From assembly GCF_905475395.1 (NCBI RefSeq), contig NC_058340.1, positions 70,224,181-70,288,180 on the forward strand: DNA of 64,000 bases, given 5' to 3'. Of the stretch, positions 47,401 to 55,919 are shown in pieces. Each line of letters begins with the position of its first letter. Position 1 is the stretch's first letter. Below the pieces are notes generated by a model that saw only the letters and a program-made list of their open reading frames with translations, had not been told where the DNA came from and did no database searches. Position numbers and translations under genes: made by a program. Source of the stretch: Chrysoperla carnea (taxonomy: Eukaryota; Arthropoda; Insecta; Neuroptera; Chrysopidae).

Positions 47401-50400
47401 AACCCGGACACAATACATTGATTTTTTGTTACGGTTAAAATTTTTTGAAAACTATGGATTAAGGTAGTTTTGATCACGCAGATCAAAAGTTCTTATGGAT
47501 TCAACCCTCAAAAACCCTTCCCTTCCGAGCCAAGACTCTTCAAAGGTTATGCCTACATAAGATATTTCTTTTTGGTTTCTTATGGACTCAATCCTTAGAA
47601 TCACTTCCTTTCTGAGCTACAGCCCTTCAAAGGTTATGCTTACTACGGATTGAGGTAGTTTTAATCATGCTGATTAAAATGTCTTATGGACTCAATCCTC
47701 AAAATCCCTTCCCTTCTGAGTAATCCCCTATGAAAAAATCAGATTTTTAATATGTATAAAATTTTATTTGTAGTTTAAAGCCTCAACAGCATACCGCAAA
47801 AATTTGGGCCTAATTGCATTTAAGTGCTTGAAAAAAACCACCCAAAAATAAAGATTTTCTGTTTCTATACATGCTAGAAAGATGGGATTTTAAACAACCG
47901 ATTTCCCATAACGCAAAACCGCCGAAAAATTAAAAAAAATAGTTTTTCAAATTTTCCGGCGGGTTGCCTTGTGCAAAATGAAATTTTTCGGACTTTTCTG
48001 TTAATTTGACTTTATTTCGAGTCAATCGGTGAAAATCCTATCTTTCTAGCATGTATAGAACAGAAAATCGTTAATGTTGGTACGTTTTTCGCGCGTTCTT
48101 TTTACAATTAACAATCACGCACTTAAAATGCAATAAGCCCCAAATTTTTTTTGGTATGTTATTGTATAAGATTTACACTACAAATAACAATTTTGTTTCT
48201 ATTAAAAAAATTTTGGGGTAAAAGTGACTAAAATACTGCAAATTTGCAGTGTACTGTCCGATCACCTAAAATGTAAACAAAAATTGCTATTTTTAAACAG
48301 GTCAAAATTTGTTTGAACAGTTGTAACTCCGGCTTTAGAAAATTCGCGTGGATTTAATATTAGTATATATGGTGACTTGTGACACAGTTAAACTTAACGT
48401 TTTGCATGTTTCGATAATGCAAATGGGTAATCAATATTTTTGTTGTGTTATAATAATTAAAAACAAGGAAATGCTGAATTTGCACTGCTATTGTTTTATT
48501 TTTCAACGTACCTTGAAAACAATAGATAAGAGATTTTAAATAAACTAGCAGCCAAACCCGGCGTTGCTCGGGTTAAAATACATCGCATGTTTAATGGTAT
48601 AAATAATATTTAGAGTTCCATTTTAAGGATCCAGGGTCTTATTCTATTCTATTAGCTTCTATTGTCCTTTTTCTTGTTAAAAAATCGTTTAATTTAGTAA
48701 AATTTATATCCAGACAGAATATTTTAATATAAATAACTTACTTTTAACAATAAAACCCTTGAAAAAACACTAAACTTGGTTGAAATTAAAAGATTTAAAT
48801 TTCGGAAGATGGCCCAGAAAGTTGGTGTACGGTTCTGGCTTGATAATTCAACTTTCTCGATCATTCCAGAAATTTGTTCTGAAAATTTCCGAAAGTTCAC
48901 ATGAGTAAGAAAAGGATAGATATATATTTTTTTTCCACCCATGATAAACTAATCATATCTTCAATTTTTTGAAAGCTGTCACTTTGCTAATGGAAATATA
49001 TATAAAAAACATTCCCCCAAAAAGGATACGATCGATTCCTTAATATATCTACCCTTAAAAAATCTGTATTTATTTTTAAACCAAATGTCAATTTTAATTA
49101 TATTTTATCGAGTTGTATATTCTGTACTGTACCTATAGTGCAGTCGCTAGAGGAAAAAACCATGTTGAAACCTGTGAAAATGAGAAATTAAAAATTGAAA
49201 TTTTTATATGAAGTAATTTTATATTTTCGGCATGTTTTTTTCACAATTTTTCATTTACCGTTGTGTTGATAATTAGTACCTGAATAACCGAGCTTTGCTC
49301 ATTATATATTTTAAATGAAACCTAGCCAGATGGATTTTTCGTCCCAAATACTCCCTGCATACTAATCCTGTAACAACGCCATCTACTGAAACCTATCTTC
49401 AATGTTTCAGTGTCGGTAAAGCAGTTAGTTGCTCCCAATTTAAATAATGTGTTAAATTTATAATATGCGTACTTTACGCTTCATCTAAGAAAATTCGCTA
49501 AAACTGCGCAACTTTAGGAAAAGAAACTTGAAGTCATAAAGCAAATTATCTATTCATTTCAGTAACTGGCAGATCGAATTTCCCTTTCAAAGTTTGATCT
49601 AAAAATGTCATTTGATTTTATTACTTTTTACAATTTTGATTTGTTGTTTTTCCAAATTATGTTTTTCATTCGGGAAACTGTCAAAAAATATTGATGGCAA
49701 ATCTCAACACTCTAAAAAAATGAAATTTAATAATCGACAAAAACAATCAGTTAATAATGTCTCCAGAATAAAGATAAATTTTAGAGCAACAGTTGCATCA
49801 TTTAAAAAGAGGTATATGCTTAATTCACAAATTTTGAAATCAGATCAACATCCATCATTGAAGCAAAATAGAATAAAAAGTTTTTGTTGACTGGCAACCA
49901 TTTTTTTAATAAAAATGTCAAATTAACTTTATTTTTCTTTGGATTAATTTTTTTTTTTACTAATTTTGATTCAGAGAAGGTTTAATCAAAACATTGTGAA
50001 TAATTCCTTTTAGACAATTATCTGGAAGTCCTAAGGCATCAAATGTATGATTTTACCCGTGGACATCCTTGTATATATTTGCGGTATGCATCAGTAAAGC
50101 TATTATTTAGAAAGATAGTTTGAATTTTGACATTTTTTTTCACTTTTTAAGATCGACATTTATAACTCGTTTCGTATCTTTCTGCTCAACAGAACAGGGG
50201 TTGATGTTTAAAATCAATCGATATTTTACGCTTTCGTAAAGTTTTTTATCGCCCGATTTTTAAATCTTGTTGGAAAATTTAAAAGAAAACAATTTTTTAT
50301 AATTATAAAATCTATTATAAATTTAATTATGTTTTTATGAGTGGAATTTATATATAAATTAATTATGGTAATTTCCTTTTAATTTTACAGAGGAGTACGA

Positions 50401-53400
50401 GTTTTCTCAAATGAAAGTGAAACAACAGCAACATCCACAGACAATAGTACTAATGAAAAAGTGGAAATACATAATTCTGTTAGTGACACACTTTCTGAAA
50501 GTAATAATTTAAGTAATGAAAATTTACGTAAAGTTTCGACAGCGGTTAGTGAACGAACATCATTACCATTGAACGATGATGGTTCTATTAATTATGATGG
50601 TAAGTAAAACTCTAACAAATTTTCATCCTTTTCTTACATAAAATTTTTCATCTCCTAAAAAAGGGAATATGTAATTACAAAATATCGTTTCTATTTGCTC
50701 TGGGAAATAAATTTGAATGAAACTTTTTATACCGTGTTTATAGGATCCCAAGAAACATTGAGTCAACTTATCCTAGTCAGAAAAGGGCATAGGGCCCCAG
50801 CGGGGGGCATATGAACCCTTATTTTTTGGAAATTTTGGCTTAAAATTGTTATCTAGTAGGTAATTTTAGTCATCTAATACGAAGCCGATGTCCGATTACA
50901 CGGAGTTTGCCCATCTTTCGAAAATCGCATCATTTTTGACCAAGAATTTCATTTTTTTGGCACAAAAACTAAATTAAGTATTTCTCGTCCAAACTGTGCT
51001 CTTGGAGGTATTTTTGGTTGCTGATTACGAATCCAAGATTAACACGAATTCTGTCACATCTTCTGAAAATCGTGTCATTTTTGGCAAAGAATTTAATTTT
51101 TTTGGCACAAAAACGACAAAGTAAATGTTTAAAAAAATGACGCGATGTTCGCTGCGATAGATGCGAAAAAAGTGTATTTTATAGTCTTTTTATAAAATCG
51201 GATGCGCATACAAAATATTAGTAAATTATTCTTTTTAATTAAAAAAAATGTCCTTAACAATATTTTCAGTCCTGGAAATCCATTAAATATTCATTATTTT
51301 TACTTTCCAAATTCGCATGATTTAAAATATAACTTTTTTGTTTAAAGCTTTGTATGACGAAGACATTGAGGAAGACTCTTCATTAATGGAAGCACATGGT
51401 TCAGTAATAACACATTTAATATCTCAGATCAAAATTGGTATGGACCTAACGAAAGTTGTATTACCAACATTTATATTAGAACGACGATCATTACTAGAAA
51501 TGTATGCTGACTATTTTGCACATCCAGATTTATTTGTAAGGTTTGTAAAAACATAAATATTATCTGTTAGATCAAAAGACTATCGTCGCATTCTTAACAG
51601 TTGTCAGTCATGGCCGGATTAATCATGTTGGAGGCTCTAAGCTTTTTCTATCTTTTGTTTTTGAGTGTATATACGTCATTAATATTTTAAAATAATAATT
51701 TTTTTTCTCCGGATAGTATTGCTGATCAAAAAGATCCAAAAAGTCGTATGGTACAAGTTGTTAAATGGTATATGGCCTCATATCACGCTGGTCGTAAAAG
51801 TTCTGTTGCCAAGAAACCATACAATCCAATTTTAGGTGAAGTATTTAAATGTTGGTGGGATTTACCGCATGATAGTCAAGAAAATTTATCATCTTCATTA
51901 AATAATTCGACCATTACGACATCGACTAGTGACCAGAATGTTGATACGTCACCGTCGTTGGTAACAGATGGACCTGTCCCGTGGGGTACACGAGATCAAC
52001 TTACATTTGCTGCTGAACAAGTATCACATCATCCGCCAAGTAAGAAATTTTCCATTAGATAATATGTAACATTCCCTCTTTGGATAATTTCTGCGCACGG
52101 CCCTGATATCTAAGATAATTTTTTCACCCGGTATAATATAATTTTTTTGTTTGTTTCTAGTATCAGCGTTTTATGCCGAACATTATAACAAACGTATAAG
52201 TTTTTGTGCGCATGTATATACAAAATCAAAATTCTTAGGTTTATCTGTATGTGTATATAATATTGGAATAGGTAAAATTACGTTATTAGATTATAATGAA
52301 GAATATACGGTCACATTTCCAAATGGCTACGGTCGATCAATATTAACGGTACCATGGATTGAGTTAGGTGGTCAAGTAAAAATTGAATGTCCACAAACAA
52401 ATTATCACGCGGATGTTGAATTCTTAACGAAACCATTCTATTCAAATAAAAAACATCGTATTACAGCGGACGTATATTCAGCAAATGATAAAATACCATT
52501 TTTAAAAGTATCCGGTGAATGGAATGGTGTTATGGAAGCCAAATGGAATGATGGTGTTAGTATATTTTTATTTATTATTTAGGATTAGCTGATTAGCTAC
52601 AACTAAACCAGGATAATCTGGACTTATATGCGATTATGATTAACCTGAGCCATGTAATCTAACAGTCAAATTTTTATTCGGTGTTAGTTTTCTTTAGATC
52701 ATTACCTCATTTTTGAAATTTCATTGAATTTTTTCCCCATGATTGAAGTAATAATAATAATACATAAGAGGGATATCGCAAATGGGTGCCTAGCACCTAG
52801 ACCATGGAGTCCTCTATGTCCTTCTTGAGAACAACAACCTTTGCCACTCGAAGGCAAGACTGTTCTGGGTAAGAGTTGCTATTTTAAGCAGATGAAGCTA
52901 TTGGATTCTGACGGGGCCAGAAGTCACACTCTAACTCCAAAGTGGTCCAGTAATTTGACTGTGTTATTCAGCGACAGACGGTTGTTTTAGCAAATAATAA
53001 TTTCAAAAATTTTAATATTTTTTTAGCGAACAGAACCATTTATTGATGTAAATAAATTAAAAGTTGTAAAGAAAAAGGTGAAACCAATCAGTCAACAAGA
53101 AGATAATGAATCACGACGATTATGGAAAGATGTAACCGCTGGTTTACGGTTTAATAATATTGAACAAGCTACACAAGCTAAAAGTGATTTAGAACAGAAA
53201 CAAAGAAATGAAGCGAAAGAACGTTTACGAACAAATGACAAATGGGAAACAAAAGTAAATATTTTTTATATTTAAATATTATGTAATAATTCTGATGATA
53301 TCATGATCATCATTTGCACCCATTTCTCTCTTTTCTGTTGCCTTATTGCCTGATGAACGTTAGCTTTTTCACGATGCTGTTATTATTAGTTCCTATTATA

Positions 53401-53677
53401 TAATACACCTATTACAGTTTTGGTACCTTTATATATTTTACGGCATTTGCTTCGCCAAGATGTCAGTGCCACGAGTAAAAAAAATGTAAACCATTCTCGT
53501 TGCAATCAGCTGATTATTTCAATGATTAAAGAGGCAGCCTCAAAGTACAAAGACCTTGCATTGAATCTTTTTAAAGTTCTGCTAAAATATAAATTTCTTT
53601 TTCAGTTATTCCAACCTGAAGGTGAACTTTGGAACTACACAACACCCTTATCAGATCGTATCGAGAATCAATTATAA
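21484..53677 (+). CDS. OSBPL9: Oxysterol-binding protein-related protein 9 (ORP9/OSBPL9 type), complete, 15 exons
   Basis: Predicted 768-residue lipid-transfer protein that exchanges lipids such as PI4P at ER contacts with the Golgi/endosomes. Exons: 21484-21591, 32280-32480, 34149-34250, 34322-34399, 35033-35083, 36155-36214, 36334-36406, 37666-37758, 37836-37956, 50391-50599, 51348-51540, 51717-52039, 52161-52555, 53027-53254, 53606-53677. All phases agree and the sum is 2,307 nt. Order: N-terminal PH domain (residues about 2-98), coiled-coil segment (105-200), low-complexity linker with an FFAT-like motif (278-284), ORD domain (about 375-765) with [38 protein letters not shown] and EWNGVM. 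Length is close to vertebrate ORP9, and the start [20 protein letters not shown] is ORP9-like. Intron 6 uses a GC donor. Intron 1 (10.7 kb) hosts an antisense elongase gene and intron 2 a U1-like gene. ORP11 and ORP10 are relatives; ORP9 fits best. Confidence 0.95.
21890..22610 (+). repeat. 306-bp module, about 2.3 tandem copies, ORP9 intron 1
   Basis: Same module as 790-1,320; the GCGT(A/T)TTTCTCGATTTTTT marker is at about 22,070 and 22,377 (spacing 307). It ends CTCGCTTCGCTGGGC. Confidence 0.85.
23010..23015 (-). terminator. Candidate distal poly(A) signal of the ELOVL gene
   Basis: TTTATT on the plus strand reads AATAAA on the coding strand, about 56 nt after the stop of terminal exon 5c. 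Confidence 0.4.
23071..23244 (-). CDS. ELOVL terminal exon copy 5c (distal)
   Basis: 57 codons plus TAA after a TTACAG acceptor, phase 0. It is more diverged but fully open: [14 protein letters not shown], loop [15 protein letters not shown], helix [18 protein letters not shown], tail [10 protein letters not shown]. Conserved Cys, Pro-Lys and the YDFYKN block are kept, indicating selection. A candidate poly(A) signal lies at 23,010-23,015. Confidence 0.85.
   Translation of the reverse strand, partial: VQFTIIIVHYFTALPSTCNVPKELGFLYIPNVVLVYYLFYDFYKNAYAKNQTNAKSL
23848..24510. repeat. 182-bp tandem satellite, about 3.6 copies
   Basis: A GC-richer monomer repeats with 182-bp spacing. The marker GTANCTCAATTGCG occurs at 24,011, 24,193 and 24,375, and CTGTAACTCGCAACCCAACT recurs near each unit. 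A diverged unit precedes (23,848-24,029) and a partial one ends the array near 24,510. Short frames in it (23,975-24,551) are periodic copies of the same noise. It lies in the ELOVL 3' region between terminal exons 5b and 5c, and within ORP9 intron 1. Confidence 0.88.
25007..25280. repeat. Segmental duplication unit 1 (contains ELOVL exon 5b)
   Basis: Matches 25,970-26,244 from before the stop codon to well upstream of the acceptor (GGGGTTCGTTCCACACTG). The coding middle is the most diverged part. Confidence 0.8.
25038..25214 (-). CDS. ELOVL terminal exon copy 5b (middle)
   Basis: Same length as 5a (177 nt), same acceptor and phase, intact to a TAG stop. Ends are nearly identical to 5a; the loop differs ([16 protein letters not shown]) and the helix reads [18 protein letters not shown]. 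Homology with 5a extends into flanking non-coding DNA on both sides, so a block of about 270 bp was duplicated. A candidate poly(A) signal lies near 24,951. Confidence 0.82.
   Translation of the reverse strand, partial: VQFTIMILHYLTSLTPSCQAPKLAGALMGLPNVLFIYYMFYDFYKNTYMKKTETKKSL
25390..25690 (+). repeat. Dispersed repeat, copy 1 (copy 2 at 60,165-60,420)
   Basis: Starts TATACCATGTACATATGAAA and runs through TCAAGCTGAAATTTGTAT and GCAACATAGGTCAAGG; the copy in DNAJB12 intron 2 keeps the same order of words. Confidence 0.7.
26000..26176 (-). CDS. ELOVL terminal exon copy 5a (proximal)
   Basis: 58 codons plus TAG after a TTTTAG acceptor, joining in phase 0 to exon 4. It encodes the last two membrane helices: [14 protein letters not shown], the loop [16 protein letters not shown], then [19 protein letters not shown] candidate poly(A) signal (AATAAA complement) lies near 25,873. 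Confidence 0.88.
   Translation of the reverse strand, partial: VQFTIMILHYLTSLPSSCPVPKLVPTLMAFPNVIFLYYMFYDFYKNTYMKKSETNKSL
26000..29149 (-). CDS. ELOVL very-long-chain fatty acid elongase, isoform with proximal terminal exon 5a
   Basis: Predicted 266-residue ER multi-pass 3-ketoacyl-CoA synthase that condenses malonyl-CoA with acyl-CoA. Exons: 29149-29101, 27410-27220, 27113-26870, 26445-26306, 26176-26000; phases agree and sum to 801 nt. It starts [16 protein letters not shown]. Diagnostic motifs: histidine box HVYHH (residues 142-146), KMVDLIET then VFFVLRKK (119-133; family consensus KxxExxDT, with E and D exchanged here), [12 protein letters not shown] (172-183) and TIIQMVQ (204-210), whose last Gln comes from the terminal exon. 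The C-terminus is Lys-rich ([10 protein letters not shown]), compatible with ER retention. The gene lies wholly inside ORP9 intron 1 on the opposite strand. Two further copies of exon 5 follow. Substrate length cannot be assigned. Confidence 0.94.
29500..30085. mobile_element. Element of about 585 bp with about 65-bp inverted ends
   Basis: ATGTTTTATCATTTTCTGGCC at the left is mirrored by GGCCTAGAAAAATGATAAAAC at the right, as are AAGCGAGCCCTTAGCGAAAG and CTTTCGCCAAGGGCTCGCTT. It sits just upstream of the ELOVL ATG. Confidence 0.7.
30982..31515. mobile_element. Element of about 534 bp with about 72-bp inverted ends
   Basis: The left arm (30,982-31,054) with GACAGTAAAACTGCACTTAC is mirrored by the right arm (31,443-31,515). 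The interior has a degenerate GTGTGACAG/TGTCACACC pair. Confidence 0.75.
31868..32160 (+). repeat. Dispersed repeat, copy 2, ORP9 intron 1
   Basis: Second copy of the 4,085-4,400 repeat. The AGTGTTCTTAG motif is itself duplicated inside this copy about 130 bp apart. Confidence 0.65.
32659..32821 (+). ncRNA. U1 spliceosomal snRNA gene or diverged copy
   Basis: About 163 nt that begin ATACTTACCTGGCGTAGAGG, the invariant U1 5' end that pairs with 5' splice sites. They continue through stem-loop II with the U1A-binding loop (CATTGCACT), an Sm site (TAATTTTTGG), and a terminal stem-loop (CGGGACTGCG TTCG CGCTATCCCG). Length matches insect U1. The stem-loop I loop reads GATCAACAAG where the usual U1-70K target is GATCACGAAG, and stems H and III each show a mismatch, so this may be a variant or a decaying copy. 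No clear snRNA promoter element was recognised upstream. It lies in ORP9 intron 2, same strand. Confidence 0.85.
34149..36214 (+). CDS. OSBPL9: ORP9 exons 3-6: helical/coiled-coil linker
   Basis: Four small phase-0 exons encode residues 104-200, rich in Glu, Gln, Lys and Leu with helix-forming spacing ([40 protein letters not shown]). The equivalent region of ORP9 mediates dimerisation, including pairing with ORP10/11. Exon 6 ends AAG and is followed by GCAAGT, a GC-type donor, joined in phase to exon 7. Confidence 0.85.
36215..36216 (+). other. GC 5' splice site of ORP9 intron 6
   Basis: The junction reads AAG|GCAAGT. Only this donor keeps phase 0 with exon 7, which starts at AAT (36,334) after a CAG acceptor. 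The rest of the site is perfect consensus, as usual for GC-AG introns. Confidence 0.7.
36640..37470. repeat. 306-bp module, rearranged array in ORP9 intron 7
   Basis: Carries the same words in both orientations (TGCATCCAATCATTAAATAA, GATATCGCAATATTTGGATCG, AAAAAGTACAAAAATCG complements). A piece also occurs at about 35,190-35,310 and at 60,420-60,680. Confidence 0.75.
37901..37921 (+). other. FFAT-like motif in ORP9 exon 9
   Basis: Codons for DFYDAND (residues 278-284) follow an acidic/serine tract (SSSEGEED). This matches the FFAT pattern (E-F-F-D-A-x-E with an acidic flank) with conservative changes, and sits where vertebrate ORP9 has its FFAT. The motif binds the ER proteins VAP-A/B and anchors ORP9 at ER contacts. 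Confidence 0.85.
38744..39780. mobile_element. 1.04-kb element with TATACAGGGTGG ends, ORP9 intron 9
   Basis: Ends TATACAGGGTGGTCCA and GGTCCACCCTGTATA. Subterminal inverted blocks include ATTGGACCTAGTTCTCCGG / CCGGAGAACTAGGTCCAAT and AGAAAGTTGATC / GATCAACTTTCT. No transposase was seen. Confidence 0.75.
41187..41509. repeat. Near-perfect 323-bp hairpin, about 145-bp arms and 34-bp loop
   Basis: Left arm 41,187-41,331 ends GGAGTCGGTGTCAGCCAAG; right arm starts at 41,366 with CTTGGCTGACACCGACTCC and mirrors the left outward through AAATTAATATGCA and AAAACTTTTCC-type blocks with few differences. The 41,332-41,365 spacer is unique. Confidence 0.9.
43511..44087. mobile_element. 577-bp element with about 115-bp inverted ends
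   Basis: The left CACCCATCTGTTTACCG and AAAGTTATTTTCTATGAAAT are mirrored on the right by CGGTAAACAGATGGGTG and ATTTCATAAAAAATAACTTT, and GGTTGCCTTAAAAAATATGG by CCATATTTTTTTAGGCAACC. Confidence 0.8.
47460..47725. repeat. Imperfect tandem repeat
   Basis: GGATT(A/G)AGGTAGTTTT, TCTTATGGA(T)TCAA and CTTCAAAGGTTATGC recur two or three times over 265 bp next to the 47,755 hairpin. Confidence 0.6.
47755..48195. mobile_element. 440-bp hairpin-forming element
   Basis: TTTTATTTGTAGTTTAAAGC ... AATTTGGGCCTAATTGCATT on the left is mirrored by AATGCAATAAGCCCCAAATT ... TACACTACAAATAACAA on the right. An inner pair is TATACATGCTAGAAAGATGG / ATCTTTCTAGCATGTATAGA. Confidence 0.75.
50935..51120. repeat. Two-copy imperfect repeat in ORP9 intron 10
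   Basis: AATCG-GTCATTTTTG, AAGAATTT-ATTTTTTTGGCAC and AAAAAC occur twice, about 145 bp apart. Confidence 0.5.
51348..53677 (+). CDS. OSBPL9: ORP9 exons 11-15: ORD lipid-binding domain
   Basis: These exons encode residues about 366-768. The OSBP signature EQVSHHPP lies at 52,015-52,038, split from ISAFYAE by intron 12. The paired histidines and the lysine of [10 protein letters not shown] contact the PI4P headgroup in this family. A 20-odd-residue Ser/Thr/Asn insertion precedes the conserved GPVPWGT block. The C-terminal helix and the final [11 protein letters not shown] strand are intact, and the stop is TAA at 53,675-53,677. Confidence 0.93.
52785..52990 (+). mobile_element. Retroelement-like fragment in ORP9 intron 13
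   Basis: Homologous to the reverse complement of 56,290-56,525. It has higher GC than the surrounding intron and no intact frame. Confidence 0.5.
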
Positions 53678-53736
53678 CGCAGATTATCATTAAATTAAAT
53701 TATTATTCAAAAAAATAATTGCGTTAGTTAAAAAAA

Positions 53737-53742
53737 ATAAAA
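53737..53742 (+). terminator. Candidate ORP9 poly(A) signal
   Basis: AATAAA lies 60 nt after the ORP9 stop codon; a second lies near 53,875. Which is used cannot be told from sequence. Confidence 0.4.
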
Positions 53743-55890
53743 AACAATAATTTCTCTTACACAATCCACACAAAAATATATGGGTTACATAACATATATA
53801 ATTATTTGACACACTGTGGACTACCAAACCTACCAAAATAATAAATATTATGTATTTGTAAAACAAACATAAAATAAATGATCAAACGATTGAAGTTTGG
53901 TACTTAAAAAAATAATAATAAATATGATGCTGCAAGTTCTATTTAATTACCTTTTAAATAATCTTATTATTATATTAATTAATTATTTAATTAAATATTA
54001 AAAAATAATAATGTTATACCAATATTTGAAAATATAATTAAAATGTGTTTTGTTCATATTTTTTAAAAACCACCTCCATTTGCAATTCTTTTTTTTTTTT
54101 AATTTTATTATTTTTTAAAAAACTATTATTTAGGTATTGATTATTGTTTGTGATGTAAAGGAACAATGTTAAATTCAAATTTTCGGAAGACGACTGGGCC
54201 GTTCTGAAAAAAAAAAGATTTTGACCTTATTATTTCAGTTTTTGTCGATTTTGATCCAGAAGGAATAGTTTTACATCAAAGATAGTGGATGGAATTTTTA
54301 AAATAAATTAAATTTGCAGCAATTTTAGACCAGAACGGTTTTTATAGCACTCATAGTTTCAGAGATACAATTTTTCAAAATTTGGCCAATTTTTCAAGTT
54401 GCACGATTAGCCTCTAGACTGAAAGGGATCACTTCGGAGTCCCCTAAGACCCAAAGAAAGTCAACTAAGAGGAAGGGAGAGGGTTTCTAAGGAAATACTA
54501 GATCTTCAAAACTGAACTAAAGTATTGGTAATCTGTATGTAAGTTGGGTTAATGTTAAAGCAGAGTCCTTTGGTGTAAACTTCCTAGCTCTTACTCTTTC
54601 TTTTTTATGACAAAATATCATGGATTTTGGCGGAATTGAAACAATTTCAATTTAAAGATTGGTTCAAATTTTTTTAAAACTTTAGACAACTACCTAATAT
54701 AATATCTAGAAAATGATAGCGATTCTAAGACTGAATAAGAATTTTGCATAAATTATACTTCTCTATAGAAATTTATCTTTTGGAACGTCACCTTACGTTA
54801 AATAATAATTATTGGGATTTCGTAACAAAAAAAATTACCAATAAAATTTTTAAAAACTTTTATTCATAAAATTCTTGTTTTATTTTTGATCCGTAAATAA
54901 TAAACTTTTGTACTACTATAACAAAGCCATTATTGAATATTTTATTATGTATGAAAACGAGATATGATCATTTTTGTAAGCGGTAATCGTACTGCACTGA
55001 AACTGCATTTCCATTTTACTCGATTCCTGGCAAAAATACAACACAATTTGTAAGGTTCTCAGGTTTAGAGAATTTTACGTTTTTTAGGGCATGTTTAATC
55101 ACCTCTTACAAAATCGCTCATAATTGGACAACGAAAAATCGTATGGCTATGAAATGTACATAAAATTAAAACGGAAAAATAAGACTCATGAAAATCATAA
55201 TAGTTTTCATTAACAGGGTGTGACATGTGCTGTGCGTCATGATAAACATAGAACTTTCTACCTTTTAAAAATGGATGATCTTGAATTTCTGATGGATTTC
55301 GAATCTTAGAATAAATTGGAGTAACGCGACAATTTATTTTTGCTCATAATATTTAATAATACATGAAATTTATAAAATTAAAAAACCCGACCTTTCCCAG
55401 GTTTTCTTGGAACATAGATAATAATATTCTCGATCAAGTCACCTTTCAAATAAAAAATCAAAATCAATGAATCCTTTTAAAAGTTACGATGCCGCAAAAA
55501 TAGACACGATCAAACTGATAATACTCTTTTCGCGCCAAGGGTTGAAACGGCTGAACCGATTTTGATAAAACATGTCTAAGAAAACCATCTCTAGGATTAA
55601 AAATTATAGATTACACATTCTAGTCGCCATTAGTGATTTTTAGCTGCCTCACAAATTTTTAATGATTTATGAATGAAATCAGACATTTTTTTATTTTGAT
55701 AACAATAACAAACAATAAAATGATAACAATTAATAATAATTATAAATAATACACCGTTATTTATATATATATAAATATATATAAACAAATAATATAAATA
55801 ATAGGTAAAATTTACAAGCTATTTAATTATTTATTTAGTGAGTTTTAAAATTAATATTTTTTTTAAATAATTAATTACTGATTGATTGTT
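53743..55890. other. Spacer between the convergent ORP9 and DNAJB12 genes
   Basis: About 2.1 kb of AT-rich sequence. A segment at about 54,180-54,420 resembles, in inverse orientation, the interior of the hairpin element at 29,500-30,085. Another at 55,480-55,620 has the wording of a dispersed retroelement tail (GGCTGAACCGATTTTGAT). No gene seen. Confidence 0.45.
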
Positions 55891-55896
55891 TTTATT
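55891..55896 (-). terminator. Candidate DNAJB12 poly(A) signal
   Basis: The minus strand reads AATAAA 24 nt after the TAA stop codon. Confidence 0.45.
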
Positions 55897-55919
55897 TAAT
55901 TATTTTAATTTGTAATTAA

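Larger units (their letters stand above)
37957..50390. other. ORP9 intron 9, 12.4 kb, filled with hairpin elements
   Basis: The largest ORP9 intron carries MITE-like inverted-repeat elements (38,744-39,780; 41,187-41,509; 43,511-44,087; 47,755-48,195) and imperfect tandem repeats at 47,460-47,720. Two AT-rich open frames without recognisable motifs occur at 45,712-45,924 (minus) and near 49,612-49,890 (plus, no ATG). No additional ORP9 exon was seen; the phase-2 join of exon 9 to exon 10 is exact. Confidence 0.6.

Noticed and set aside
49612-49890. 92-codon frame that begins like a signal peptide followed by a basic Asn/Lys-rich tail
   Set aside because: The frame has a TAA just upstream and no ATG before residue 37; the hydrophobic start is explained by T-rich sequence. 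No cleavage or Cys pattern of a secreted peptide.
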